Shown one piece after another: positions 1-8,129 of a stretch of DNA of 64,000 nucleotides. The notes under the pieces are model-generated. The model saw only the letters and a program-made list of their open reading frames with translations. It made no database searches and was not told the origin of the DNA. Position numbers and translations under genes: made by a program. The stretch comes from Arcobacter vandammei (GTDB taxonomy: Bacteria; Campylobacterota; Campylobacteria; Campylobacterales; Arcobacteraceae), in the NCBI RefSeq assembly GCF_016106035.1, contig NZ_JADKPZ010000010.1:1-64000 (forward strand), in the 5' to 3' direction. Numbering within the stretch: the first letter of the stretch is position 1; each line of letters begins with the position of its first letter.

Positions 1-66
1 TGGAGTGAGATTTATCCTCAACTTTGTATATTTTTCAGTGAAATTATGGAAAAATACACAAAGTAA
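1..66 (+). CDS. C-terminal tail of an unidentified protein (partial)
   Basis: Frame 1 is open from the first base to a TAA at 64-66 and reads WSEIYPQLCIFFSEIMEKYT plus K. The aromatic and charged residues look like the end of a real protein, but 21 residues are too few to assign a family. The gene body lies upstream of the window. Nothing convincing follows until the convergent AEC gene ends at 172. CTCTTTTT at 142-149 can pair with AAAAAGAG at 163-170 and may be a weak terminator between the two converging genes. Confidence 0.45.
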   Translation, partial: WSEIYPQLCIFFSEIMEKYTK

Positions 67-171
67 GAAAATGGGTTAAAGGTGGTTTACACAGTTTAAT
101 TTATGGTCCCAATTTAAATAAAATAGTTGGGATTTCTCTAGCTCTTTTTGGGCTTTATATAAAAAAAGAGT

Positions 172-1095
172 TTAGTTCATATACCAATATAAAATCAAAG
201 GTATATAAAATAGAGAAATAACAGTTGAGATAAATAGTGCAACACTCATCACTTGTGGTTTTACATTTAGCAAAGTTGCTACTGTTACAGTATTTCCTGC
301 AAGTGGCACAATAGAAAACAAAAACATAACAGTATAAAGCCCATCATTTAAAAAGCCAATATAGTTTTTGTCTATAAAAATAAAAGCCAAAATAACAACT
401 GGCCATAAAATAAATTTTATAAACATAGCATAAGAGATAAATTTTATATCAAAAGCTCCATTTGTTCGCATATGTTCAAGTCCCATTCCAACTATCATCA
501 TACCTAAAACTGTATATGCTCCTTTTAGATATTCATTGTAGTTTGCAAAAACTTCTGGAAGTTTAATTTCAAGTAAATTGCAGATAATTCCTAAGATAAA
601 AGCATATAAAACTGGAAGTTTTAGCACTTTTTTAAGGCTTTGTTTTGCACTAAAATTCCCTTTTGCTGTTATATAATAACCAACAGAGTTTTGATATAAA
701 AGTGAAGCTAAAACAGTGAAGATAAAAACATCTACCATACTTTGCTCTAAAAATAAAATTGCTAGAGGAATACCTATATTTCCAGTATTTCCTGTTGAAG
801 TGCTAAAAGCCAAAAGATTTGCCGTGTTATCGCTATAAATTTTTTTGAAATATGCCAAAAGTATGAAGCTCAAAATTGAGCTAAACAAAAAGAAAAATAT
901 AGGTAAAAAAAGTATTGAAGCAGTAAGTTTTACATTTAGTGCAGCATTAAAAATGATTAAAGGAGATAGAAGATATAGCAAGATTTTTGCTACTGTTTCT
1001 TTGTCGCATTTTAAAAAATAAGTGCTTAGAAATCCTAAAATAATACTTATATATAAAGGTATTATTTTTCCTAAAAGTGTAAAAAAGATAGACAC
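172..1095 (-). CDS. AEC-family (auxin efflux carrier-like) transporter
   Basis: This 307-residue protein is almost entirely hydrophobic, with about ten predicted membrane spans, and has the length and layout of the AEC (auxin efflux carrier / malate permease) family. Residues around 95-115 (a TSTGNTGNIGIPLAI stretch) match the conserved unwound-helix region of the first half, and SIVPLAGNTVTVATL near 265-280 is its counterpart in the second half. Bacterial members move organic acids or amino-acid-like anions across the inner membrane; the substrate cannot be read from sequence. The gene is followed upstream by accC on the same strand with a 68-bp gap, so it may be a single gene or weakly co-transcribed. 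Confidence 0.85.
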   Translation of the reverse strand: MSIFFTLLGKIIPLYISIILGFLSTYFLKCDKETVAKILLYLLSPLIIFNAALNVKLTASILFLPIFFFLFSSILSFILLAYFKKIYSDNTANLLAFSTSTGNTGNIGIPLAILFLEQSMVDVFIFTVLASLLYQNSVGYYITAKGNFSAKQSLKKVLKLPVLYAFILGIICNLLEIKLPEVFANYNEYLKGAYTVLGMMIVGMGLEHMRTNGAFDIKFISYAMFIKFILWPVVILAFIFIDKNYIGFLNDGLYTVMFLFSIVPLAGNTVTVATLLNVKPQVMSVALFISTVISLFYIPLILYWYMN

Positions 1096-1163
1096 AAAAA
1101 ACCTTTAAAAATTTTAAATATGGAAAGGATTATAACTATTTTAAGAGCAATAAGCCCTTAAAA

Positions 1164-2615
1164 TTAGTGTCTTGTTTGAATGTTTTTTGAGTTAATAGTA
1201 GCAATTAATTTTTTTAAGTTTTCTACTTTTTCTTCTTCTTCGTGGATATTATCCTGACTATGTAAAGTAAAAATATCCATTTTTGTATCAAGATAGTTTG
1301 TAGTAAAAATACCGTCTTTGAAATCTTGATCTCTTACAATTTCTCTATGAAGTGGGATATTTGTAGGGAAACCTTCGATATAGAACTCATCTAAAGCTCT
1401 TTTTGCTTTTTTAACAGCTCCTTCCCAGTCAATTGCCCAAACAATTAGTTTTCCTACCATTGAATCATAATTTGGTGGAACTTTGTATCCTGTATAAAGT
1501 GCAGAGTCAAGTCTAACACCTGGACCTCCTGGAGTTAAGTATTTTTCAACTGTTCCTACAGATGGCATAAATCCTTTTAGTGGATTTTCAGCATTTATTC
1601 TAAACTCAATTGAGTAACCTCTAAAGTTTATCTCTTCTTGTAAGAAAATCATCTTGCTACCCTCAGCAATTTGAATCATTCTTTGGATAATATCAACTCC
1701 CGTGATAGTTTCAGTTACAGGATGCTCAACTTGAACTCTTGTATTCATCTCGATAAAATAGATGTTATCATCTGGATCAAGTAAAAATTCAACTGTTCCT
1801 ACACTTTCATAACCTAGTTTGAACATAGCTTTTGTAGCAATTCTATATAGCTCTTTTCTAGCTTCATTGTTTAAAAGTGGAGATGGTGCAATTTCGATAA
1901 CTTTTTGGTGTCTTCTTTGAATAGAACAATCTCTTTCACCTAAATGTAGAACATTTCCATATTTATCAGCAATAATTTGAATTTCAATATGTCTTGGATT
2001 TTCAACATATTTTTCAATAAATGCTTCACCTCTTCCAAAATATTTTTTAGCTTCATTTGAGGCACTTTCAAATAGTTCTTTGAAGTCTTTCTCTTCTCTT
2101 ACTATTCTCATTCCTCTTCCACCACCACCAAATGCAGCTTTGATAATTACAGGAAAACCAATCTCACGAGCTATTTTTGCACCCTCTTCAATATCAATAA
2201 TTGGCTCATCAGTACCCTCAAGAACAGGAACTCCAACTTTTTTCATAGCTACTTTACTAGCCATTTTATCACCAAAAAGTTCTATATGCTCTGGTTTTGG
2301 ACCAATAAAAATAATACCATTTTCTTCACAAGCTCTTGCAAAATCAGCATTTTCACTTAAAAAACCATATCCTGGGTGAATTGCATCACAATCAGATTTT
2401 TTTGCAATAGAGATGATTTTTTCATAATCTAGGTATGCTTGAACAACATCTCCTAAAATAGGGTAGCACTCATCTGCTTTTTTTACCCAAATACCATCTA
2501 CATCAACTTCAGAGAAAATAGCAACACTTTGAATTTCAAGCTCTTTACAAGCTCTTATAATTCTTAGTGCAATCTCTCCTCTATTTGCAATAAGTACTTT
2601 ATTAATCTTTTTCAT
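1164..2615 (-). CDS. accC: Acetyl-CoA carboxylase, biotin carboxylase subunit
   Basis: AccC carboxylates the biotin carried on AccB using ATP and bicarbonate, the first half-reaction of acetyl-CoA carboxylase in fatty-acid synthesis. The 483-residue protein has the N-terminal pre-ATP-grasp fold (NRGEIALRIIRACKEL, residues 11-26), the glycine-rich ATP loop GGGGRGM near 163-169, the ERDCSIQRRHQK segment, and the catalytic EMNTRVQVEHPVTE motif near 290. It is about 35 residues longer than the usual 445-450; the extra tail is acidic (IHEEEEKVENL) and not part of the catalytic fold. The start has a good ribosome site (AAAAGGTGA). The biotin carrier gene accB, often adjacent, is not next to it here. 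Confidence 0.96.
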   Translation of the reverse strand: MKKINKVLIANRGEIALRIIRACKELEIQSVAIFSEVDVDGIWVKKADECYPILGDVVQAYLDYEKIISIAKKSDCDAIHPGYGFLSENADFARACEENGIIFIGPKPEHIELFGDKMASKVAMKKVGVPVLEGTDEPIIDIEEGAKIAREIGFPVIIKAAFGGGGRGMRIVREEKDFKELFESASNEAKKYFGRGEAFIEKYVENPRHIEIQIIADKYGNVLHLGERDCSIQRRHQKVIEIAPSPLLNNEARKELYRIATKAMFKLGYESVGTVEFLLDPDDNIYFIEMNTRVQVEHPVTETITGVDIIQRMIQIAEGSKMIFLQEEINFRGYSIEFRINAENPLKGFMPSVGTVEKYLTPGGPGVRLDSALYTGYKVPPNYDSMVGKLIVWAIDWEGAVKKAKRALDEFYIEGFPTNIPLHREIVRDQDFKDGIFTTNYLDTKMDIFTLHSQDNIHEEEEKVENLKKLIATINSKNIQTRH

Positions 2616-2812
2616 ATACTCACCTTTTAAAAAATTATTATCGAAATTTTAGAGTATTTTTTAGATTTATTCTTCTTAATTATTGTTAATTTTATAGTTG
2701 GATATTGCTAAAAATATTATTGTTAATATTAAATAATAATAAAGTTTAGAAAAGCCTACAAATATATAATTTTGAAGAAGATTAGATAAATTAGAAAAGT
2801 ATCAAAAAGTAT
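2616..2812. other. Intergenic region between accC and ssrA
   Basis: These 197 bases are very AT-rich and hold no convincing gene. They must contain the accC promoter on the minus strand; TATAAA on that strand within about 2690-2700 is a possible -10 element, without a clear -35. I see no terminator with a strong stem after the tmRNA 3' end. Confidence 0.4.
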
Positions 2813-3212
2813 TGGTGGAGATGTGCGGGATCGAACCGCAGTCTTAAAACAGATCATAGAAGCGTCTACATGTTTAGCAAAGTTGAAAAATTTCGCTTAA
2901 TACCAACTCAACTTCCAAAGGCAAGTAAAAAGCTAAGATTTGAAAATTTCTCTTTAAAATCAAATCAACCTTTTAAAGATAATCTATCTGTTGTGAACCT
3001 ACATTTGTCTACCTAGATAGAATTAGTAGTGTAAGTCTCCGTTAGACTCAAGCCCTAGAGCGAGTCAAAAGTAAGTTAAACTTACGCAGCTTTAGCGTAA
3101 GCTGGAGCGTAATTTGTGTTATTTGCGTCTAAAAAAAATGAACCGCGTAACGGCATGTTCAGGCCGACATGCAACTAAAACTCACTGCTCTAATCGATAC
3201 CAAGTCATCCCC
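2813..3212 (-). ncRNA. ssrA: tmRNA (transfer-messenger RNA)
   Basis: tmRNA rescues stalled ribosomes and adds a degradation tag. On the minus strand the RNA begins GGGGATG at 3212 and ends CATCTCC-ACCA at 2813; these form a seven-pair acceptor stem with one G-U. The T arm GGTTCGATCC is present near the 3' end, and CCA is encoded. The reading frame for the tag lies at 3126-3082 and encodes ANNTNYAPAYAKAA followed by TAA. The 14-residue length and the APAYAKAA end match the Campylobacter-type tag family. The remaining sequence is rich in short inverted repeats, as expected for the pseudoknots. The 400-nt size is slightly above the usual 350-370. Confidence 0.97.
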
Positions 3213-3285
3213 ATGAATTGTAGTGCAATGATATATGAAAAATTATTAAAAGAAACTTCAATCATTTATTTTATATATTAAAGTG

Positions 3286-3291
3286 TATAAT
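3286..3291 (+). promoter_or_regulatory. Probable -10 element of the carboxyspermidine dehydrogenase gene
   Basis: A perfect TATAAT, preceded directly by TG, lies 29 bases before the ATG of the downstream gene. The upstream DNA is T-rich with no good -35 hexamer, which is typical of sigma-70 promoters in Campylobacterota. A ribosome site (GGAGAAG) follows at about 3310. Confidence 0.55.
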
Positions 3292-3320
3292 ATAGAAATA
3301 ATTATTTATGGAGAAGATTT

Positions 3321-4529
3321 ATGGCTAAAAAGGGTATTTTAATTATTGGTGCTGGTGGAGTAAGTAGGGTTGCTACGACAAAATGTGCAATGAATATTGA
3401 TACTTTTGAAAAAATTACTTTGGCATCAAGAACATTAAGTAGATGTGATGAAATTGCAAATGATATTTTAAAAAATCAAGGTGTAAAAATAGATACAGCT
3501 CATGTAGATGCAGATAGTGTTGATGAGCTTGTTAAATTAATAGAAAAAGTAAATCCAAAAATGGTTTTAAATGTTGCTTTGCCTTATCAAGATTTGACAA
3601 TTATGGATGCTTGTACAAAATGTAAAGTTGATTATGTGGATACTGCAAATTATGAGCACCCAGATGAAGCAAAATTTGAGTATAAAGAGCAGTGGGCAAG
3701 AGATAACCAGTTTAAAGAAGCAGGTGTTATGGCACTTCTTGGAAGTGGATTTGACCCAGGTGTAACAGGTGTATTTTGTGCTTATGCACAGCAAAATCTT
3801 TTTGATGAGATTCACTATATAGATATTATGGATTGTAATGCTGGAGATCATGGATACGCTTTTGCTACAAATTTTAATCCAGAAATAAATCTTAGAGAAG
3901 TAAGTGCAAATGGAAGATATTGGCAAAGAGATGATAAAGGTGTTGGGCAATGGATAGAGACAAAACCACTAGAAATAAGAGTTGATCATGATTATCCAGA
4001 AATTGGTGTAAAAGCATCATATTTACTATATCACGAAGAGCTAGAGAGCTTATCAAAAAATATCAAAGGCTTAAAAAGAATTAGATTTTTTATGACTTTT
4101 GGAGATAGCTATATACAACATATGAACTGCTTACAAAATGTTGGAATGCTAGGAATTGAACCAGTAATGCATAAAGGAGTTGAGATTATTCCAATAGAGT
4201 TTCTAAAAACTCTACTTCCAGATCCTGCAAGTTTAGGACCAAGAACAGTTGGTAAAACAAATATTGGTTGTATAATTGAGGGAATTAAAGATGGAAAACC
4301 AAGAAAAGTATATATCTATAATATTTGTGATCACCAAGAAGCATATAAAGAAACAGGTGCACAAGCAGTAAGTTATACAACAGGAGTTCCAGCGATGATT
4401 GGAAGTAAGTTGTTATACAAAGGTATCTGGAAAAACACAGGTGTATTTAATATAGAAGAGTTTGATGCACAACCGTTTATGGATGAACTTAACACTCAAG
4501 GTTTACCTTGGAAAATCCTTGAACTATAA
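3321..4529 (+). CDS. Carboxy(nor)spermidine dehydrogenase (saccharopine dehydrogenase family)
   Basis: The 402-residue protein starts with a Rossmann NAD(P)H site (GILIIGAGGVSRVATTKCA, residues 4-22) and carries the saccharopine-dehydrogenase-like catalytic half, including the LGSGFDPGVTGVF segment near 140. In this family the enzyme condenses aspartate semialdehyde with a diamine and reduces the imine to carboxyspermidine or carboxynorspermidine. The partner decarboxylase (nspC) is the next gene, which fixes the assignment to the polyamine pathway rather than lysine breakdown. In Campylobacter this pair is known to make spermidine, so the product here is likely spermidine, by analogy. The two genes are separated by 246 bp that contain a large palindrome. 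Confidence 0.92.
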   Translation: MAKKGILIIGAGGVSRVATTKCAMNIDTFEKITLASRTLSRCDEIANDILKNQGVKIDTAHVDADSVDELVKLIEKVNPKMVLNVALPYQDLTIMDACTKCKVDYVDTANYEHPDEAKFEYKEQWARDNQFKEAGVMALLGSGFDPGVTGVFCAYAQQNLFDEIHYIDIMDCNAGDHGYAFATNFNPEINLREVSANGRYWQRDDKGVGQWIETKPLEIRVDHDYPEIGVKASYLLYHEELESLSKNIKGLKRIRFFMTFGDSYIQHMNCLQNVGMLGIEPVMHKGVEIIPIEFLKTLLPDPASLGPRTVGKTNIGCIIEGIKDGKPRKVYIYNICDHQEAYKETGAQAVSYTTGVPAMIGSKLLYKGIWKNTGVFNIEEFDAQPFMDELNTQGLPWKILEL

Positions 4530-4538
4530 AATAAAAGT

Positions 4539-4665
4539 AAAAGATTAATTCTTTTTTCCAAAAACTTCGTTTACAAAAAGACAAGAATTTAGTCATTTAC
4601 TATTAGTAAACTCCTAAATTCTTACTTTTCAAGCCTTGTTTTTGAAAAAAATCTCTTAATCTTTT
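4539..4665. repeat. 127-bp imperfect palindromic element
   Basis: The segment reads nearly the same on both strands. It begins AAAAGATTAA (4539-4548) and ends TTAATCTTTT (4656-4665). Inside are TTTTTTCCAAAAAC against GTTTTTGAAAAAA, AAGAATTTAG against CTAAATTCTT, and a central TTTACTA-T-TAGTAAA. As RNA it would fold into one long interrupted hairpin. It lies between the two polyamine genes, codes for nothing and has no terminal repeats or transposase. It could be a dispersed intergenic palindrome of ERIC/IRU style or a large attenuating hairpin; only one copy is in this window. Confidence 0.75.
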
Positions 4666-4723
4666 TAAGAATAAAATTTTTTTATTTTAAATTCTTAATT
4701 TTGAAAAAACATTTTAAACTTTC

Positions 4724-4749
4724 TATCTGTTTTTATTGAAAAATAGATA
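4724..4749. repeat. Inverted repeat upstream of nspC
   Basis: TATCTGTTTTT (4724-4734), a four-base loop ATTG and AAAAATAGATA (4739-4749) form an 11-bp arm with one mismatch pair. It ends 26 bases before the nspC start. There is no T-run after it on the plus strand, so it is not an ordinary terminator; it may be an operator or a 5' UTR hairpin. Confidence 0.5.
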
Positions 4750-4775
4750 AAAACTTTAAATATTTAGGAAAAAAT

Positions 4776-5918
4776 ATGGAAAATAAAATATATAAAACTC
4801 TTGAAGAGCTTCCAAGTCCAGCATTTGTTTGTGAAGAAGAGCTGCTTGAAAAAAATTTGAAACTTCTAAAATATGTGCAAGATGAAGCAGGAGTTAAAAT
4901 TCTTTTAGCCCTAAAAGGTTTTGCTATGCACTCAACTTTTGATTTATGCAAAAAATATTTACAAGGGTGTTGTGCTTCTGGACTTCACGAAGCTATTTTA
5001 GCTAAAGAAAAGTTTGGAAAAGAGGTACACACTTATAGTCCAGCTTTTAAAGATGAAGAGATAGATGAAATTATAAATCTTTCTCACCACTTAGTTTTTA
5101 ACTCAATAAACCAAGTAAATAGATACAAAGATAAAGCTTTTGGAAAAGTTTCAATGGGACTTAGAATAAATCCAGAATATTCAAGTGTTGAGGTTGATTT
5201 GTATAATCCTTGTGCACCATTTTCAAGAATGGGAACAACAAAAGCAAACTTCGATGAGAGTGTATTACAATATTTAGAAGGTTTACATTTTCATGCACTT
5301 TGTGAGCAAAATGTAGATGCACTTGAGGGTGCTTTGAGTAAATTTGAAGAGAATTTTTCAAAATATTTTTCAAAATTAAAATGGGTTAATTTTGGTGGTG
5401 GACATCATATAACAAGAGCTGATTATGATGTAGAAGGTTTAATAAAACTTTTAAAAGCTTTTAAATCTAGGTATCCACATTTGGAGGTTTATATGGAACC
5501 AGGTGAAGCTATTGGATGGCAAACTGGTTTTTTAACAGCAACAGTTTTAGATGTTTTTGAAAATGGTATGAATTTAGCAATTTTAGATACAAGTGCAGAA
5601 GCACATATGCCAGATACTCTTGCAATGCCTTATCGTGCAGCAATTAGAGGTGCTGGAATGCCAAATGAGAAAAAATATACATATAGATTGGGTGGAAACA
5701 CTTGTTTATCAGGTGATATAATAGGTGATTACTCTTTTAATGAGCCACTAAAAGTAGGGGATAAAATCATCTTAGAAGATATGATTCACTATACAATGGT
5801 AAAAACAACAACATTTAACGGGATTAAATTACCAGCAATTGTTTTAAAAACAAAGGAAAATAGTTATAAAATAGTTAAAGAATTTGGTTATAATGATTAC
5901 CAAATGAGACTTTCATAA
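4776..5918 (+). CDS. nspC: Carboxy(nor)spermidine decarboxylase
   Basis: This 380-residue PLP enzyme of the alanine-racemase fold (type III) removes the carboxyl group from carboxyspermidine/carboxynorspermidine to give the finished triamine. The PLP lysine is in ILLALKGFAMHS (K47). A glycine-rich phosphate-binding region (WVNFGGGHHITRADYD, about 200-215), MEPGEAIGWQTGF near 240-255 and the second active-site segment LGGNTCLSGD near 308-317 are all in place. Length is normal for NspC. The ribosome site is AGGAAAA. It is probably the first gene of a unit with the two PPK2 genes, as only 16 bases separate it from the first. Confidence 0.94.
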   Translation: MENKIYKTLEELPSPAFVCEEELLEKNLKLLKYVQDEAGVKILLALKGFAMHSTFDLCKKYLQGCCASGLHEAILAKEKFGKEVHTYSPAFKDEEIDEIINLSHHLVFNSINQVNRYKDKAFGKVSMGLRINPEYSSVEVDLYNPCAPFSRMGTTKANFDESVLQYLEGLHFHALCEQNVDALEGALSKFEENFSKYFSKLKWVNFGGGHHITRADYDVEGLIKLLKAFKSRYPHLEVYMEPGEAIGWQTGFLTATVLDVFENGMNLAILDTSAEAHMPDTLAMPYRAAIRGAGMPNEKKYTYRLGGNTCLSGDIIGDYSFNEPLKVGDKIILEDMIHYTMVKTTTFNGIKLPAIVLKTKENSYKIVKEFGYNDYQMRLS

Positions 5919-5934
5919 ATATTAGGAGATAAAA

Positions 5935-6885
5935 ATGGGGCACGATAGAAGTTTATTAAAGCATACTTTTGAAGATAAAGTTGTAATAGATACTGAAGAA
6001 AATATAGAGCATGGAAAGGACAAAAAGAGAAAAAGAAAAGATTTAGAAGAGAAAATAGAAGATGGAGAACAAAAAGTTCAAGTTTGGGTTAAAAAAGATA
6101 CTTTGGAGTATCAAAAGGAACTAACTCTTTTACAAATTGAACTTTTAAAACTTCAAAATTATGTAAAAGAGAAAGGTTTAAAAGTTTTAATAATTTTTGA
6201 AGGAAGAGATGCTGCTGGAAAAGGTGGAACTATAAAAAGAGTAACAGAACATCTAAACCCAAGGGGAGCTAGAATTGTTGCTTTAGAAAAACCAAATGAA
6301 GATGAGAGAACACAATGGTATTTTCAAAGATATATTAACCATTTACCAAGTGCAGGAGAGATGGTTTTATTTGATAGATCTTGGTACAATAGAGGTGGAG
6401 TTGAGCCTGTTATGGGCTTTTGTACAAAAGAACAACATATGCAATTTTTAAGAGATGTTCCTAATTTTGAAAAAATGTTGGTTGAAGCAGGAATTATTTT
6501 ATTTAAATTTTATTTTTCTGTTTCAAAAAAAGAGCAAGAAAAAAGATTTAAAAAAAGAGAGACGGATTTATTAAAACAGTACAAACTTTCTCCAATAGAT
6601 CAAGAATCACAAAAAATGTGGGATCAATATACAGCAGCTAAATACTCTATGCTAATGGCTTCTCACACACCAACAGCTCCTTGGACAATTGTAAAAAGTG
6701 ATAATAAGAAAAAAGCTAGATTAAATTGTATGAAATACATTTTAAATAGTATTAATTATAGTAAAAAATCAAAAGATGAGTCTTTGTTTAAAATAGATAA
6801 AAAAATAATTATAAATGGTTCTGTTGAGATTGAGAATATGGAACAAAAACATCAAGCCTCAAGGGTAGAAAAAGGCGACATATGA
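5935..6885 (+). CDS. Polyphosphate kinase 2 family protein (first of a pair)
   Basis: PPK2 enzymes transfer phosphate between inorganic polyphosphate and nucleotides. The 316-residue protein has a lysine/glutamate-rich N-terminal 85 residues, then Walker A GRDAAGKGG (90-98), the lid-preceding segment with EKPNEDERTQWYFQRY, Walker B FDRSWYNR (146-153) and the EKRFKKRETD / KMWDQYT helices of the single-domain PPK2 fold. It follows nspC by 16 bases and overlaps the next PPK2 gene by 4 bases (ATGA), so both kinases are translated from one message. Whether it prefers ADP, GDP or AMP cannot be read with certainty. Confidence 0.93.
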   Translation: MGHDRSLLKHTFEDKVVIDTEENIEHGKDKKRKRKDLEEKIEDGEQKVQVWVKKDTLEYQKELTLLQIELLKLQNYVKEKGLKVLIIFEGRDAAGKGGTIKRVTEHLNPRGARIVALEKPNEDERTQWYFQRYINHLPSAGEMVLFDRSWYNRGGVEPVMGFCTKEQHMQFLRDVPNFEKMLVEAGIILFKFYFSVSKKEQEKRFKKRETDLLKQYKLSPIDQESQKMWDQYTAAKYSMLMASHTPTAPWTIVKSDNKKKARLNCMKYILNSINYSKKSKDESLFKIDKKIIINGSVEIENMEQKHQASRVEKGDI

Positions 6886-8027
6886 ATTTGAATGAGTTTG
6901 ATAAAACAGCTACAGTTGGGCTTTATGTTTCAAGAGAAGAACACTCAACTTTTGGTAAAAAGTTTATTGCAAGATTTCAACATGATAAAAAAAGATATGT
7001 TAAAGTTTTGGGATACTCAAAAAAAGATAATTTGACTTTACAAAAAGCTGTTAAATTATTTGAGGATTTTAAAACAAAAGTTACAAATGTATCTGAAAAT
7101 AATTTTGTAAAAGAAGAAGTAAAAGCTCAAAATACAAAAATAATTCATAAAAATAATTTAAAATTAGATGAAAATTTAAAAGCATTGCAAGATGAAAATT
7201 TGTATTTAAAAACTCTTTTAAAAGATTACAAAAAACTAAGCCAAGATGTTTTAGAAGAGGGAATTCAAAAAATATATGATTTACAAAGTTTAAAACCTTA
7301 TCAAATAGAGCTTATTAAACTTCAAGATTGGTTGGAAAAAGAGAATAAAAGAATGATTATTATCTTTGAAGGAAGAGATGCTTCAGGAAAAGGTGGAGCT
7401 ATTAGAAGAATTACAAGATATATGAATAATAAGCATTATAGAGTTGTAGCTCTTGGAAAACCTACTGAAACTCAAAGAAATCAGTGGTTTTTACAAAGAT
7501 ATATAGAACATTTTCCAACAGGTGGAGAAGTAGTTTTATTTGATAGAAGCTGGTATAATCGTGCTATGGTTGAGCCAATTTTTGGTTTTTGTACACCAGA
7601 AGAGCATGAAATTTTTATGGAAGATATTGTAAATTTTGAACAAGATTTAGTAAGACAAGGAATGATTTTAATTAAACTATATTTTTCTGTTTCAAAAGAG
7701 GAGCAAAAAAGAAGATTTGATAGAAGAATTCACGACCCTTTAAGACAATGGAAATTTTCAGAAGTTGATATGCAAGCTCAAGATTTATGGGATGAATTTT
7801 CTGAGAAAAAATATGAGATGTTAAGAAGAACAACTTCAAGATCTGCTCCTTGGCATATAATAAGAAGTGATGATAAACATCTAGCAAGATTAGAAGCTTT
7901 AAAAATCATTTTAAATTCTGTTGATTATGATGGAAGAAATTATAGTTTAAATTTTGAAGCAAATGAAAGTATAAATATCTCTGTTCAAAGGGAACTTCTA
8001 CAAATGAGAAAAACAAAAGATTATTAA
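6882..8027 (+). CDS. Polyphosphate kinase 2 family protein with an extra N-terminal domain
   Basis: The C-terminal 245 residues are a complete PPK2 kinase: Walker A GRDASGKGG (164-172), Walker B FDRSWYNR and the RRFDRRIHDPLRQWK helix. Residues 1-65 (GLYVSREEHSTFGKKFIAR, RYVKVLGYS, then a helix LTLQKAVKLFEDFK) are not part of PPK2. By eye they resemble the arm-DNA-binding N-terminal domain of tyrosine recombinases. A linker with coiled-coil potential (about 90-125) joins the two. The start overlaps the stop of the first PPK2 by ATGA. The stop codon sits inside the terminator hairpin that ends this transcription unit. Confidence 0.9.
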   Translation: MNLNEFDKTATVGLYVSREEHSTFGKKFIARFQHDKKRYVKVLGYSKKDNLTLQKAVKLFEDFKTKVTNVSENNFVKEEVKAQNTKIIHKNNLKLDENLKALQDENLYLKTLLKDYKKLSQDVLEEGIQKIYDLQSLKPYQIELIKLQDWLEKENKRMIIIFEGRDASGKGGAIRRITRYMNNKHYRVVALGKPTETQRNQWFLQRYIEHFPTGGEVVLFDRSWYNRAMVEPIFGFCTPEEHEIFMEDIVNFEQDLVRQGMILIKLYFSVSKEEQKRRFDRRIHDPLRQWKFSEVDMQAQDLWDEFSEKKYEMLRRTTSRSAPWHIIRSDDKHLARLEALKIILNSVDYDGRNYSLNFEANESINISVQRELLQMRKTKDY

Positions 8028-8044
8028 TCTTTTGTTTTTTATTT
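8011..8044 (+). terminator. Rho-independent terminator of the nspC-ppk2-ppk2 unit
   Basis: AAACAAAAGATTA (8011-8023) and TAATCTTTTGTTT (8025-8037) are exact reverse complements, followed by TTTATTTT. The stop codon of the second PPK2 (8025-8027) is inside the hairpin. Confidence 0.85.
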
Positions 8045-8129
8045 TAAATCTACAAAAAACACTTTAAAGAAAAGCCTTATTAAAATTTAGATAAAATATT
8101 TGCTAAAATTAAAAATCGGAGTAAATTTG

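Noticed and set aside
2080-2379. 99-residue open frame antisense to accC
   Set aside because: It is a shadow of the accC coding sequence, low in complexity, with no ribosome site.
6882-7090. Integrase-like N-terminus taken as a sign of a mobile element
   Set aside because: The domain is fused in frame to an intact PPK2, there is no catalytic recombinase domain, no attachment repeats and no change in base composition.
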